In this document: one piece after another, positions 1 to 7,394 of the stretch
How the letters are laid out: each line of letters opens with the position of its first letter
How positions within the stretch are numbered: position 1 is the first letter of the stretch
DNA from: an uncultured Prevotella sp.
GTDB lineage: Bacteria; Bacteroidota; Bacteroidia; Bacteroidales; Bacteroidaceae
Reading direction: 5' to 3'
NCBI GenBank assembly: GCA_937906495.1
Contig: CALCVT010000105.1
Span: 1 to 29,852 of the forward strand
DNA length: 29,852 bases
Program-made: the position numbers and the translations under genes
Notes under the pieces: model-generated
Told to the model about the DNA's origin: nothing
The model's database searches: none
What the model saw: the letters and a program-made list of their open reading frames with translations, nothing else

Positions 1-9
1 GCCGTTAAT

Positions 10-47
10 TGCGGGATTCGGCATGTTAATTCACACTAAATCCCGCA
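10..47. repeat. 9-bp inverted repeat near the window edge
   Basis: TGCGGGATT (10-18) is the exact reverse complement of AATCCCGCA (39-47), with 20 nt between. It lies where the recombinase reading frame is broken. It could be a hairpin, a remnant of a recombination site, or chance. No T-run follows, so it is not a clear terminator. Confidence 0.4.
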
Positions 48-162
48 GAACCACTATGAGATTTCACATCGTTGTAGCCTTGTACAGTGGCAAACCAGCT
101 ATCGTATAGCGCAACATGAGTGGGATGATAGCAGGTCGGAGGTCAAGCTCTCTGCTTGTAGT
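23..162 (+). pseudogene. Displaced N-terminal coding remnant of the tyrosine recombinase
   Basis: The frame of the downstream recombinase stays open upstream to a TAA at 37-39 and has no ATG there. Its upstream translation includes SYRIAQHEWD, which resembles the TxYRLxxxEWD segment of the N-terminal arm domain in this Bacteroides recombinase family. An ATG at 23, one frame over, encodes MLIHTKSRRTT, resembling the MLxHTKFRPST start I recall for the family. The simplest reading is a small deletion with a frameshift that separates the true start from the rest. The family comparison is from memory, so this is inference. Confidence 0.5.
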
Positions 163-1203
163 GTGCAACGCAAGCAGATGCTCATGCAGGTGAACCGGTA
201 TCTCCGCCTGAATATGCAGCTTTTTGCACAGGTTGTTGCGCAGCTAGAACATGGTCTTGGTGTCTATACGCCTGCAGACATACTAACTCAATACCTTAAG
301 GTATCGGCAACCCTCTATTTCTTCCCTTTTATACAGGGTGTAATTGATAGCCTGATGGATTTGGGAAGCATCCGAACTTCCGAAACCTACAATGCAGCCT
401 TTAGCAGCTTCAAGCAATTCCGCAAGCAAGGCGACTTGCTGCTGCGCGAAATCGACTCTGAGGTCATTACCGCTTACGAGGCATATTTAAAAGCAAAAGG
501 GTTAAGCCGCAACACTTGCTCTTTCTACCTGCGTAACCTGCGGGCTGTTTATAACCGGGCGGTAGACAAGGGCTTGATTCAGCAGCGCTTCCCGTTTAAG
601 CATGTATATACGGGAGTGGAACGCACCCTTAAGCGGGCTGTCAGCATTGAGGTTATCAAGCAAATAAAGGAACTGGATTTATCGATGCATCCTGTTTGCG
701 CTTATGCCCGCAGTCTGTTCTTGTTCAGTTTCTATACGCGGGGCATGTCGTTTGTTGATATGGCTTACTTGCGCAAAAGTGATTTGTCAAATGGTTTTCT
801 GACCTATCGCCGGCGCAAAACTGGTCAGCAGTTAGTTATTAAGTGGGAGCGGTGTATGCAGGAGCTGATAAACCCTTTTATCAACTCATCATCGCCCTAC
901 TTGCTGCCTATTATCAAGCCCTCGTCGCGGATGGATGAGCGTAGGCAATACCTCAATGCCTCGCAAAATGTAAACCGTAACCTGAAGAGGATTGGAAAGC
1001 ATCTGGGACTGCCAGTTCCGTTAACGATGTATGTGGCCCGCCATGCCTGGGCCAGCATAGCCAAGAGTAAAAATGTACCCTTAGCGGTAATCAGTGAGGG
1101 AATGGGGCACGACTCTGAGGCAACTACGCTCATTTACCTTGCCTCGTTAGACACTCAAGCCGTAGACCAGGCCAATAGTTTGATATTATCAGCACTTGAT
1201 TGA
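163..1203 (+). CDS. Tyrosine site-specific recombinase (Bacteroides invertase/integrase type), N-terminus probably incomplete
   Basis: This is a DNA strand-exchange enzyme of the tyrosine recombinase family. A SAM-like core-binding domain (about residues 50-135, with RTSETYNAAFSSFKQFR) precedes the catalytic domain. Visible catalytic elements are the first Arg in FYTRGMSF, a Lys in RRRKTGQQL, the second Arg in YVARHAWAS (Tyr stands where many relatives have the first His of HxxR, which is usual in this subfamily as I know it), the His in GMGHDSE and the nucleophilic Tyr in IYLASLD. GTG at 163 and ATG at 178 are both possible starts. Homologous coding sequence continues upstream without a start codon, so the arm domain may be lost. 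The gene lies directly before a pair of 19-bp inverted repeats, the usual arrangement of an invertase and its target. Recombinase identity is firm; present activity is uncertain. Confidence 0.9.
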   Translation: MQRKQMLMQVNRYLRLNMQLFAQVVAQLEHGLGVYTPADILTQYLKVSATLYFFPFIQGVIDSLMDLGSIRTSETYNAAFSSFKQFRKQGDLLLREIDSEVITAYEAYLKAKGLSRNTCSFYLRNLRAVYNRAVDKGLIQQRFPFKHVYTGVERTLKRAVSIEVIKQIKELDLSMHPVCAYARSLFLFSFYTRGMSFVDMAYLRKSDLSNGFLTYRRRKTGQQLVIKWERCMQELINPFINSSSPYLLPIIKPSSRMDERRQYLNASQNVNRNLKRIGKHLGLPVPLTMYVARHAWASIAKSKNVPLAVISEGMGHDSEATTLIYLASLDTQAVDQANSLILSALD

Positions 1204-1240
1204 AAGCAAAACAAATTTCATGCATTCTCTTCCATAGGGA

Positions 1241-1259
1241 CTATCTCTTTGGAAGAGAT
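1241..1259 (+). repeat. Left inverted repeat / recombination site
   Basis: The site reads CTATCTCTTTGGAAGAGAT. It contains 7-bp palindromic arms ATCTCTT (1243-1249) and AAGAGAT (1253-1259) around a 3-bp core TGG (1250-1252), as expected for a site binding two recombinase protomers. It is an exact reverse complement of the right copy. Confidence 0.85.
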
Positions 1260-1406
1260 ACACATCGCCTCATAGTCTGTAGGAAAGAGCATACCAGAAA
1301 CTCCGAAAAAGCATCACTTACCTTAATATATGATACTATAGATTAAAATACAAGGTAAATAGTGAATTTGTTTGCCATCTATAGCGGTATATATTGAAAT
1401 AAAGAT

Positions 1407-1414
1407 TACATTTG
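1407..1414 (+). promoter_or_regulatory. Promoter -7 box inside the invertible segment
   Basis: TACATTTG matches the Bacteroidota consensus TAnnTTTG. No good TTG/TTTG lies 19-20 bp upstream, so the -33 part is weak. A transcript starting about 1421 would cross the right repeat and run toward the gene at 1871. Confidence 0.55.
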
Positions 1415-1427
1415 CAGCAGTATTACA

Positions 1428-1446
1428 ATCTCTTCCAAAGAGATAG
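1428..1446 (-). repeat. Right inverted repeat / recombination site
   Basis: The site reads ATCTCTTCCAAAGAGATAG, the exact reverse complement of 1241-1259, with arms at 1428-1434 and 1438-1444 around the core CCA. The core is asymmetric (TGG against CCA), so recombination between the two sites should give inversion rather than deletion. Confidence 0.85.
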
Positions 1447-1816
1447 ACACTAATACGCTTAAATCTCTGGCAATCTTCGTACGGCTGTATCGAATGAGAT
1501 GTCTTCATTATTCAACGATAGAATAACCAAAAGAACAATGTTCGTTGAGATGCGAGGTGAAAGGAACTATAGGGTAAGTTTTTGCCCTGAGGCAGGTTGA
1601 AAGAAACGAAGAATAAGATGAAGTAGAGAGCCTTTCAATTTAGTACGATGAAGTTAGAGAAGTAAAGATGAGAATAGAGTAAATCTAATAGTGAATATAA
1701 AATATATCCTAAACACCTTGAAATAGGTGAGTTTTCAATTGATAAAGCTACAACAAATAAGTAATTACACAAACAAGAAGAAATAAGTGAGAGAAGAATA
1801 ATCAGCAAGGGTTAAG

Positions 1817-1824
1817 TACTTTTG
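1817..1824 (+). promoter_or_regulatory. Possible fixed promoter before the 1871 gene
   Basis: TACTTTTG fits TAnnTTTG 46 bp before the ATG at 1871, but no clear -33 box is present. If active, the downstream genes would keep basal expression whichever way the upstream segment points. Confidence 0.4.
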
Positions 1825-1870
1825 TTAGAATTTCAAAGATAGAAATGTTTAATCAATAAATTAAGTTTTT

Positions 1871-2950
1871 ATGTATAACGAAAATCTTGAAGGTCTTATC
1901 GATGCTGCTTTAGCAGATGGGGTATTGACAGAAAAAGAAAAGCAGATTCTTTTTAAGAAGGCTGCATCTATGGGTATTGACCTTGATGAATTTGAAATGG
2001 TTCTCGATGCACGGCTCGTGAAACTAAAAGAACAAAAACAAAGTGCTCAAGTTGCACAAACGTCCGCTCCTAAGTCAGAGAAGTTTGGGGATGTAAGAAA
2101 ATGTCCAGCTTGTGGTGCCATGCTCCAATCGTTTCAAACATCATGCCCGGAATGTGGGCACGAGTTCAGAAATGTAGCTTCGGTTAATTCAGCCAAGTCT
2201 CTATTTGATCTTTTGCAGGCTGTAGAACTGAGAAAGGCTGATAAGTTGTCAGCTCATGATAAGGAAAAAAGTGCTCGTCTCAATGAACTCTCACAAAGGC
2301 ATAACTCCGATAGCGCTATGTCGAAGCTTATCGGTGGAAATAAAAGAAAAGAAACCCAAGATGAAGAAAGAGAAGATTTAATTCGAGAATTCAATCGTAG
2401 CAAGATTAATATTGAGAAGCAGGCAATCGCTGAAAAGGGCAATATAATCAAAAATTTCCCTGTGCCTAATTCTAAGGAGGACTTACTTGAATTGTTGGCT
2501 ATGGCGACGAGTAATGCGTATGATAACGATGGAGTAGTTGGTGCGGAGGAAGAAGTTTGGATTCAGAAGACGGACCAAATTTATCAGAAAATTATAGTAT
2601 GTGCTTCTAACGACAAATTGATGTTAGCGCAAGCTACGAATATGGTGTTCTCATTGATGAAAAGACTACCTGCACAATATCGTAATTTTACACGCATTCC
2701 AGTTGAGATGAAAGGAAAGTTGGAAGAAGAGATGAGAGCCGAAAAGTCTAATAAAAATAGTAGGAAGATGCAAGTACTCAAGAAGAGAGGTGTACCTTTT
2801 ATAATATGTATTGTGGTTGGCATAATCTCGTTTCTCCTTTCCAATTTGGTTGAGTTCGCTTTAATTATAGCGTTACTTGCTTTTGGAGGCGCATACTATT
2901 TCTATAAGAAATACAAAGAAGATATTAAGGATATTGATTTATTTAATTAA
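1871..2950 (+). CDS. TerB-like / zinc-ribbon / C-terminal membrane protein, unknown function
   Basis: Three parts are visible in 359 residues. Residues 1-55 resemble a TerB-like or calcium-binding-like helical segment, with ADGVLTEKEKQIL in an acidic helix-turn-helix. Residues about 77-100 form a zinc ribbon with two CxxC knuckles (CPAC and CPEC). The middle is charged and probably helical, and it contains a second TerB-like stretch around YDNDGVVGAEEEVW. Residues about 308-345 make one or two membrane helices followed by a basic tail, so most of the protein should be cytoplasmic and membrane-anchored. It is the first gene after the invertible promoter and ends 8 bp before the SPFH gene, so the two are probably co-transcribed. 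The zinc ribbon could bind protein or nucleic acid. I cannot assign a function. Confidence 0.8.
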   Translation: MYNENLEGLIDAALADGVLTEKEKQILFKKAASMGIDLDEFEMVLDARLVKLKEQKQSAQVAQTSAPKSEKFGDVRKCPACGAMLQSFQTSCPECGHEFRNVASVNSAKSLFDLLQAVELRKADKLSAHDKEKSARLNELSQRHNSDSAMSKLIGGNKRKETQDEEREDLIREFNRSKINIEKQAIAEKGNIIKNFPVPNSKEDLLELLAMATSNAYDNDGVVGAEEEVWIQKTDQIYQKIIVCASNDKLMLAQATNMVFSLMKRLPAQYRNFTRIPVEMKGKLEEEMRAEKSNKNSRKMQVLKKRGVPFIICIVVGIISFLLSNLVEFALIIALLAFGGAYYFYKKYKEDIKDIDLFN

Positions 2951-2958
2951 TTGTGTAT

Positions 2959-4305
2959 ATGGGACTATTTGGTTTTGGAAGTAGAGGAAAATCAGGCGGA
3001 TTGATGAATGTCATCCGTTGTGATGAGCAGGAGTATCTAGTCTGGAAATGGGTTCCCGAAGGACAAGGAGTAAATTCGACTACTCGTGAGAATTCTATAC
3101 GTTATGGTAGTAGCTTGCGAGTAAAGGATGGTGAAGTCGCAGTCTTTGTATATAAGCAGAAGGATGGTAGCATGCAGGACTTTATAGAAGGCCCCTTTGA
3201 TGAAACCATAAAGACTTCAAACTTTCCCGTCTTGTCAAGTATTGTAGGTTTGGCTTTTGGAGGTGAATCTCCGTTTCAAGCAGAGGTTTACTTTATAAAT
3301 CTTGCCGGCAATGTGCAGATAAAATTTGCCATTCCGTACTTTGATGTATTTGATCCGAGATTTCTTGATTATGCTGTTCCTGTGGCAGTGCGTGGTACTG
3401 TAACCTTTAATATCACAGATTACAAAGCGTTTATAAAATTGAACAGAATGATCAATTTTACTCTTGAAGATTTTAAGAAGCAAGTTAAGGATACTATAAC
3501 CAAGTTCATAAAGTCTTTTGTGTCCAATGCTCCGCAGGATAATGGTATACCTGTATTGCAGTTAGAGCGTAAAATTGTGGAAATATCAGATCTTGTTCAA
3601 GAGCGACTGTCTAAGGGTTTGGCAGAAGATTTTGGAGTCAATGTCAAACGTGTAGATATTGGCAGTATCGATCCCGATAAGGAGAGTGATGGATATCGTG
3701 AGTTGAGATTGGTTACTGTAGGCCAACAGACACCGACTATACAGGCTCAGACAGATGTGAACATCAAAAATCTCCATGATATGCAGACTATCAATGCCGA
3801 AAATATGCAGGAGTCACTCAGAGTACAAAGAGAAGAAACTCAGCGTGCTCAGCGCTTGCAAACGGAAAGTAACTTCCTGGGTGCTCATGCCATTAATCAG
3901 CAAGCCTCTGTGTTGCAGGCCGGAGCCGAGAGCCTCGGTGCTATGGGCAACATGGGTGGTGGTAATGGTGGCATGAATGCTGCAGGCATGATGACCGGTA
4001 TGATGATGGGTGGAGCCATGGGCAGCCAAATGGCCGGCATGATGAATAATATGGGACAAGGCATACAAAATAGTATGAATACCCCTCCTCCTCCCCCTCA
4101 AACAAACTATATGCTAGCCATAAATGGTCAGCAGAGTGGTCCTTATACTATACCACAGTTACAGCAACTTGTTAGTCAAGGACAAATCAATGCACAAACC
4201 TATGTATGGAAGCAGGGTATGGCTAATTGGGAAATGGCTGGTCAGGTGCAGGAATTGGCCGGATTATTCATGTCTAATACTCCTCCACCACCCCCTATGC
4301 CTTAA
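2959..4305 (+). CDS. SPFH-domain protein with Met/Gly-rich linker and C-terminal GYF_2 domain
   Basis: I chose the ATG at 2959 (MGLFGFG) over the GTG two codons earlier because SPFH relatives of the YdjI/virion-core-like type start in this way. Residues about 15-300 form the SPFH (stomatin/prohibitin-like) region, including LDYAVPVAVRGTVTFNI and a helical segment ending in VDIGSIDPD. A Gln/Glu-rich helix follows, then a Met/Gly-rich linker and the polyproline NTPPPPPQTNY. The GYF_2 (DUF4339) domain comes next, with GPYTIPQLQQLVSQGQI and TYVWKQGMANW, and the protein ends in a second polyproline tail. SPFH proteins usually form large rings or membrane scaffolds, and GYF domains can bind proline-rich peptides. 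No signal peptide is visible, so a cytoplasmic or peripheral membrane location is likely. The specific role is unknown. Confidence 0.85.
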   Translation: MGLFGFGSRGKSGGLMNVIRCDEQEYLVWKWVPEGQGVNSTTRENSIRYGSSLRVKDGEVAVFVYKQKDGSMQDFIEGPFDETIKTSNFPVLSSIVGLAFGGESPFQAEVYFINLAGNVQIKFAIPYFDVFDPRFLDYAVPVAVRGTVTFNITDYKAFIKLNRMINFTLEDFKKQVKDTITKFIKSFVSNAPQDNGIPVLQLERKIVEISDLVQERLSKGLAEDFGVNVKRVDIGSIDPDKESDGYRELRLVTVGQQTPTIQAQTDVNIKNLHDMQTINAENMQESLRVQREETQRAQRLQTESNFLGAHAINQQASVLQAGAESLGAMGNMGGGNGGMNAAGMMTGMMMGGAMGSQMAGMMNNMGQGIQNSMNTPPPPPQTNYMLAINGQQSGPYTIPQLQQLVSQGQINAQTYVWKQGMANWEMAGQVQELAGLFMSNTPPPPPMP

Positions 4306-4479
4306 TAAAGTGTCATACTTTTAATGGTATGGGATTTTCTAACAAATGATGAAGCGTATAATAACCCTATAAAAGAAACGGCGAACCTTCATAGGTTTAG
4401 TATGAAAGAAGATACTTATCTTATACAGACGTACTGGCTTGACAATACAAAACAATGAATGCAATTCGTCCTAATCTCA

Positions 4480-4524
4480 TGAGACTGAGAATGTATATAT
4501 GTTTTCTCAGTCTCAAGGGTTTTT
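4480..4524 (+). terminator. Rho-independent terminator between the SPFH and small GYF_2 genes
   Basis: TGAGACTGAGAA (4480-4491) pairs perfectly with TTCTCAGTCTCA (4504-4515). AGGG and a run of T follow. This should end the 1871-4305 transcript at least partly, so the next genes may need their own promoter or readthrough. Confidence 0.75.
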
Positions 4525-4538
4525 ATGAAGTAGATTTA

Positions 4539-4546
4539 TATTATTG
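4539..4546 (+). promoter_or_regulatory. Weak promoter-like box before the small GYF_2 gene
   Basis: TATTATTG differs from TAnnTTTG at one position and lies 28 bp before the ATG, just after the terminator. There is no clear -33 box. Confidence 0.3.
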
Positions 4547-4574
4547 CATCTAGTAATCATGGAATAGTAAAAGT

Positions 4575-4913
4575 ATGAGCGATTTTAATCCGTTGGGTAA
4601 CTTAGACCATTTGATGGAGTTTGGTGTAAGTATGGCAGTAGCGCAGCAAATGATAAATACGATGAACCATTGTATAGATAATATGAAGGTTCCGGGAGTA
4701 AGCTTACCCCAGCAACAAAATGCTGTATCAAAAAAATATCATATTGTGGCTAATAATTCCGTACTTGGACCATTCTGTCTCTCAGAGATGGAAGTACTTG
4801 TTAAAGCTAAGACTATAACGCCTGAAACCCTAATATGGATGCCAGGTATGGTTGGATGGGCTAAGGCAAGTATAATTCCGGAAATAAACAAAATTCTAAT
4901 GTTGAATAGTTAA
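4575..4913 (+). CDS. Small GYF_2 (DUF4339) domain protein
   Basis: The protein has 112 residues. Residues 1-50 are a Met/Gln-rich helical segment (MAVAQQMINTMNHCIDNM). Residues about 55-110 are a GYF_2 domain with GPFCLSEMEVLVKAKTITPETLIW and the closing MVGWAKA, the same fold as the end of the SPFH protein upstream. No signal or membrane segment is present. It starts a second gene group after the terminator and lies 12 bp before the small membrane protein gene. A plausible role is an adaptor that binds the proline-rich tail of the SPFH protein, but that is inference. Confidence 0.8.
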   Translation: MSDFNPLGNLDHLMEFGVSMAVAQQMINTMNHCIDNMKVPGVSLPQQQNAVSKKYHIVANNSVLGPFCLSEMEVLVKAKTITPETLIWMPGMVGWAKASIIPEINKILMLNS

Positions 4914-4925
4914 TGTTTATATGGA

Positions 4926-5276
4926 ATGAGGCTTGATTTAGTGCGGATTGTGATAGCAGTGGGTATCGCCATATTAATTGCGTATGGATACCATTCTTTT
5001 GCAACAGAAGAGGCAAATTCGCAACTTCCAATAGCCATTGTGATGGGTCTGGAAACGCTTTTAACTGGTATTGCTTTAGTTGGCGTAGATATACCGAAAT
5101 ACCCGCGTACAATTACATTGATTAGGGCAACGTGCCTTGTGGGCATTGTCGTATTTTTGGTACTGAATGCTGTGTATGCTTTCGTAGGAGTAAATACATC
5201 ATTTTATGTAATTAATGGTATCGTATTTATGATAATGCTTCTAATAATAAACAGTATATATAAAGTTAAACAATAA
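4926..5276 (+). CDS. Small four-helix membrane protein, unknown function
   Basis: The 116 residues form about four hydrophobic segments: VIAVGIAILIAYGY, IAIVMGLETLLTGIALVGV, ATCLVGIVVFLVLNAVYAF and VINGIVFMIMLLIIN. Short charged loops separate them and the tail is basic (YKVKQ), which fits an inner-membrane protein. I see no catalytic motif and do not recognise the family. Neighbours lie 12 and 13 bp away on the same strand, so it is probably part of one transcript with the GYF_2 protein and the lipoprotein. Earlier ATGs at 4914 and 4921 lead to immediate stops, so 4926 is the likely start. Confidence 0.7.
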   Translation: MRLDLVRIVIAVGIAILIAYGYHSFATEEANSQLPIAIVMGLETLLTGIALVGVDIPKYPRTITLIRATCLVGIVVFLVLNAVYAFVGVNTSFYVINGIVFMIMLLIINSIYKVKQ

Positions 5277-5289
5277 AAAGTAAGTAGAT

Positions 5290-5808
5290 ATGAACAAAAC
5301 AATTTTTTTAGCCTCTGCTTTGGGTCTCTTGATTGTAGCAGGTTGTTCTTCAAATGGTACTCAAGCAAAAGAAAGTTCAGAGCCTCAAGTTGAAGCAAAC
5401 ATAGCTAAGACTGAAGCTGCAAAGCCTGAAGTTAATGTCGATAGCTTGAATCAAGTGGAGAATCGGGCATTTATATTGGATTTTTACCAAAAGCATATTG
5501 CCAAAGAAGGTAGAGATGTTATGTTGGTAGATTCAGAAGCTATTTCTGCCTTCATGACGAAACAAGCAAAGAAAATGCTCCTTGATGCATATGACATGGA
5601 CTGTCCTACAAATGATTGTATGGCTGTTTGGTTATTTTACGGACAGGGTATTGACGATCAAGTAAAAAAGATAAATGTTACCCCTGCCGATGAAAAAGGC
5701 TTCTTTAATATAGATTTACTGTATAAAGGGGGCTATTCATATAAAGTAAAGGTAGAAATTGTGCGGCAAGAAGGTAAGCCCATGATTAACAGTGTTCAGG
5801 CATTGTAG
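5290..5808 (+). CDS. Lipoprotein of unknown function
   Basis: The N-terminus is a lipoprotein signal peptide with the lipobox IVAGC, so Cys19 should be lipidated after cleavage. SSN follows the Cys. A low-complexity Glu/Ala/Lys linker (to about residue 55) leads to a roughly 115-residue globular part with two cysteines close together (DMDCPTNDCMAVW), which may form a disulfide in the periplasm. I do not recognise the domain. The alternating polar/hydrophobic end (GYSYKVKVEIVRQEGKPMINSVQAL) looks like beta-sheet. It sits between the small membrane protein and the Sel1/WG protein in an apparent operon. Confidence 0.75.
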   Translation: MNKTIFLASALGLLIVAGCSSNGTQAKESSEPQVEANIAKTEAAKPEVNVDSLNQVENRAFILDFYQKHIAKEGRDVMLVDSEAISAFMTKQAKKMLLDAYDMDCPTNDCMAVWLFYGQGIDDQVKKINVTPADEKGFFNIDLLYKGGYSYKVKVEIVRQEGKPMINSVQAL

Positions 5809-5836
5809 TTAGTATAATCAATAAATAGTAAGAACT

Positions 5837-7246
5837 ATGAAAAGATTTATTATTTTAGTGCAAATGTACCTTTGCATGTGTACTGCAGTTTTCGCACAGG
5901 AGTTATCTTTTAAAGAAATAGAAAAGAAAGCAAAAGCAGGAGATGTTGAGGCCATGTATTTGTTAGGAGATAAGTATTTAGAAGCTGATTCTTATAAAGA
6001 TGCAGCAAAGTGGTTCCAAAAAGCAGCAAAGAAAGGTTCTGACGATGCCAAATTATTGTTAGCTAGCTTATATCTTAAAGGCCAAGGCGTAACCAGAAAT
6101 ACTAAGAAAGCATATGAATATGTATTAGAGGTAGCCATGCATGGTAGGTCAGAGGCTCAATATATAATGGGAACTTGGTATGAATCAGGTTTAACAGGTC
6201 GTGAAGTTTTTTTAGGTACAGAATTGGATGGTTTAATTACATACGTTGAAAAAGACGCAGATAAAGCCGTACAATGGTATGCTAAAGCAGCTGCTCAAGG
6301 CGATAAAGAAGCTATCGATAGGATAGTGGCATTGAATAGAGGATTAAATCAACTTCCTGCTGAAGTTAAAGTTAAGGTTGATGCTATAATTGCTGAAAAT
6401 AAAAGAAAAGAAGAAGAAAAAAGAAAGGCAGAGTTAGAAGCCGAAGAAAAGCGCCGTTTCTTATCTCGAGTGGATGATTTTACAAGCTATAAAACTTCTT
6501 TTATAGAGAAGATTGAAGGCTTTGAAAAAGAAAAAATGTATTCTTATATACAATCAATATTGTCGATTCAAGATTATATAACAGAGGACAGCGTAGAGTT
6601 GAAGAAGATAAAAGACTATGTTGTAAAAAATAAAGAAGGATTTGCAGACATTATTCGACGAATGGATGATGCTATTGAGGAGGCAAACCGTTTGTATGCT
6701 CAGCGTGGTAATTATTATTCTAAAATTAGTTGTGGGGAAGTTTGGAAAAAGAATGGAAGATTTAATATTTATGGAAAAAATGGTGTGATACTGCATCGAA
6801 ATCTTTCGCGTATTGGGTGTCTAAAAACGTTAGATAATAAAGGATATTTTGTTTGGGATGCAAGTGGAAGAAAAGGATTTATCAATGATAAAGGTAAATT
6901 AATTATTCCTTTTGGTAAATATACAAACATAATAGGATTGTGTAATACCGGACAATTTGTATTAGTAAAAAAAGGAAATAAGGTAGGTGCTGTGGATTAT
7001 ACAACCGGAAAACAGCTTATAGCTCCTGTGTACGATAGTTTTGGATTCAATGGATTAGAAGGTAGAACTGCGTGGACCAAAAAAAACACAACAGGTGAAC
7101 GGGTTTTTATCTTTAATAAATCTGGAGGACTAATTGCTCAAAGGGCATTTACTCGTACTAACTATACAGCTGCAGTCTATTGGGTTATGGATTATCTAGG
7201 CGGATATCTGAGTGATATAGTAACAGAGTATAGTAGAGATTTATAA
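5837..7246 (+). CDS. Exported Sel1-like repeat protein with coiled coil and WG-type repeats
   Basis: A signal peptide (cleavage expected after TAVFA) leads to Sel1-like TPR repeats at about residues 30-175. Marks are AMYLLGDKYLEADSYKDAAKWFQKAAKKG and AVQWYAKAAAQGDKEA; the second is interrupted by an insertion. A charged helix rich in Lys/Glu (about 180-210) probably forms a coiled coil. The C-terminal third (about 300-430) has WG-type beta repeats such as GYFVWDASGRKGFINDKGKLIIPFG and KKGNKVGAVDYTTGKQLIAPVYDSFG. Both repeat types mediate protein-protein contacts, so a periplasmic scaffold is likely. It is the last gene of the cluster that starts at 4575, 28 bp after the lipoprotein. Confidence 0.82.
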   Translation: MKRFIILVQMYLCMCTAVFAQELSFKEIEKKAKAGDVEAMYLLGDKYLEADSYKDAAKWFQKAAKKGSDDAKLLLASLYLKGQGVTRNTKKAYEYVLEVAMHGRSEAQYIMGTWYESGLTGREVFLGTELDGLITYVEKDADKAVQWYAKAAAQGDKEAIDRIVALNRGLNQLPAEVKVKVDAIIAENKRKEEEKRKAELEAEEKRRFLSRVDDFTSYKTSFIEKIEGFEKEKMYSYIQSILSIQDYITEDSVELKKIKDYVVKNKEGFADIIRRMDDAIEEANRLYAQRGNYYSKISCGEVWKKNGRFNIYGKNGVILHRNLSRIGCLKTLDNKGYFVWDASGRKGFINDKGKLIIPFGKYTNIIGLCNTGQFVLVKKGNKVGAVDYTTGKQLIAPVYDSFGFNGLEGRTAWTKKNTTGERVFIFNKSGGLIAQRAFTRTNYTAAVYWVMDYLGGYLSDIVTEYSRDL

Positions 7247-7263
7247 TGACTGAAATTAAATAA

Positions 7264-7304
7264 AATAGCCGAAGGCTGTGTTGAAAGGACATAGTCTATT
7301 CTTT
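7264..7304 (+). terminator. Possible weak terminator after the Sel1/WG gene
   Basis: AATAG (7264-7268) can pair with CTATT (7296-7300), with inner pairing TGTGT/ACATA and a small AGCC-gaa-GGCT hairpin. CTTTGT follows. The stem is imperfect and the T-run short. Confidence 0.3.
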
Positions 7305-7394
7305 GTATGTTCAGTGTGAGTGACAATATTGCTCATCTGATACGACTGTTATACTAGTTTCTGGTCAAATAGTCACTAACCTTGTAGATAAGTA

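Larger units (their letters stand above)
1241..1446. promoter_or_regulatory. Invertible promoter segment (inverton)
   Basis: Perfect 19-bp inverted repeats (1241-1259 and 1428-1446) enclose 168 bp immediately downstream of a tyrosine recombinase gene. The enclosed DNA has a TAnnTTTG box near its right end pointing right, and I find no matching box on the other strand. In the orientation shown it would transcribe toward the gene at 1871. Inverted, it would point at the 3' end of the recombinase gene. This is the layout of known Bacteroides phase-variable promoters controlled by Mpi/Tsr-type recombinases. Inversion itself is inferred, not seen. Confidence 0.8.
1204..1870. other. 667-bp intergenic region with invertible promoter and long leader
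   Basis: There is no convincing gene here. The left part holds the inverted repeats and the promoter between them. The right part (1447-1816) is purine-rich, with a weak hairpin CACCT/AGGTG (1715-1719/1726-1730) and an unsupported 20-codon frame (1538-1600). A second promoter-like box sits at 1817-1824 just before the next gene. Confidence 0.6.

Noticed and set aside
1323..1508. 61-codon minus-strand frame across the right inversion repeat
   Set aside because: It would change when the segment inverts, has no start-site support and resembles no protein.
1538..1600. 20-codon leader peptide
   Set aside because: No ribosome-binding site or conservation can be shown from one sequence. It is kept only as a note in the leader region.
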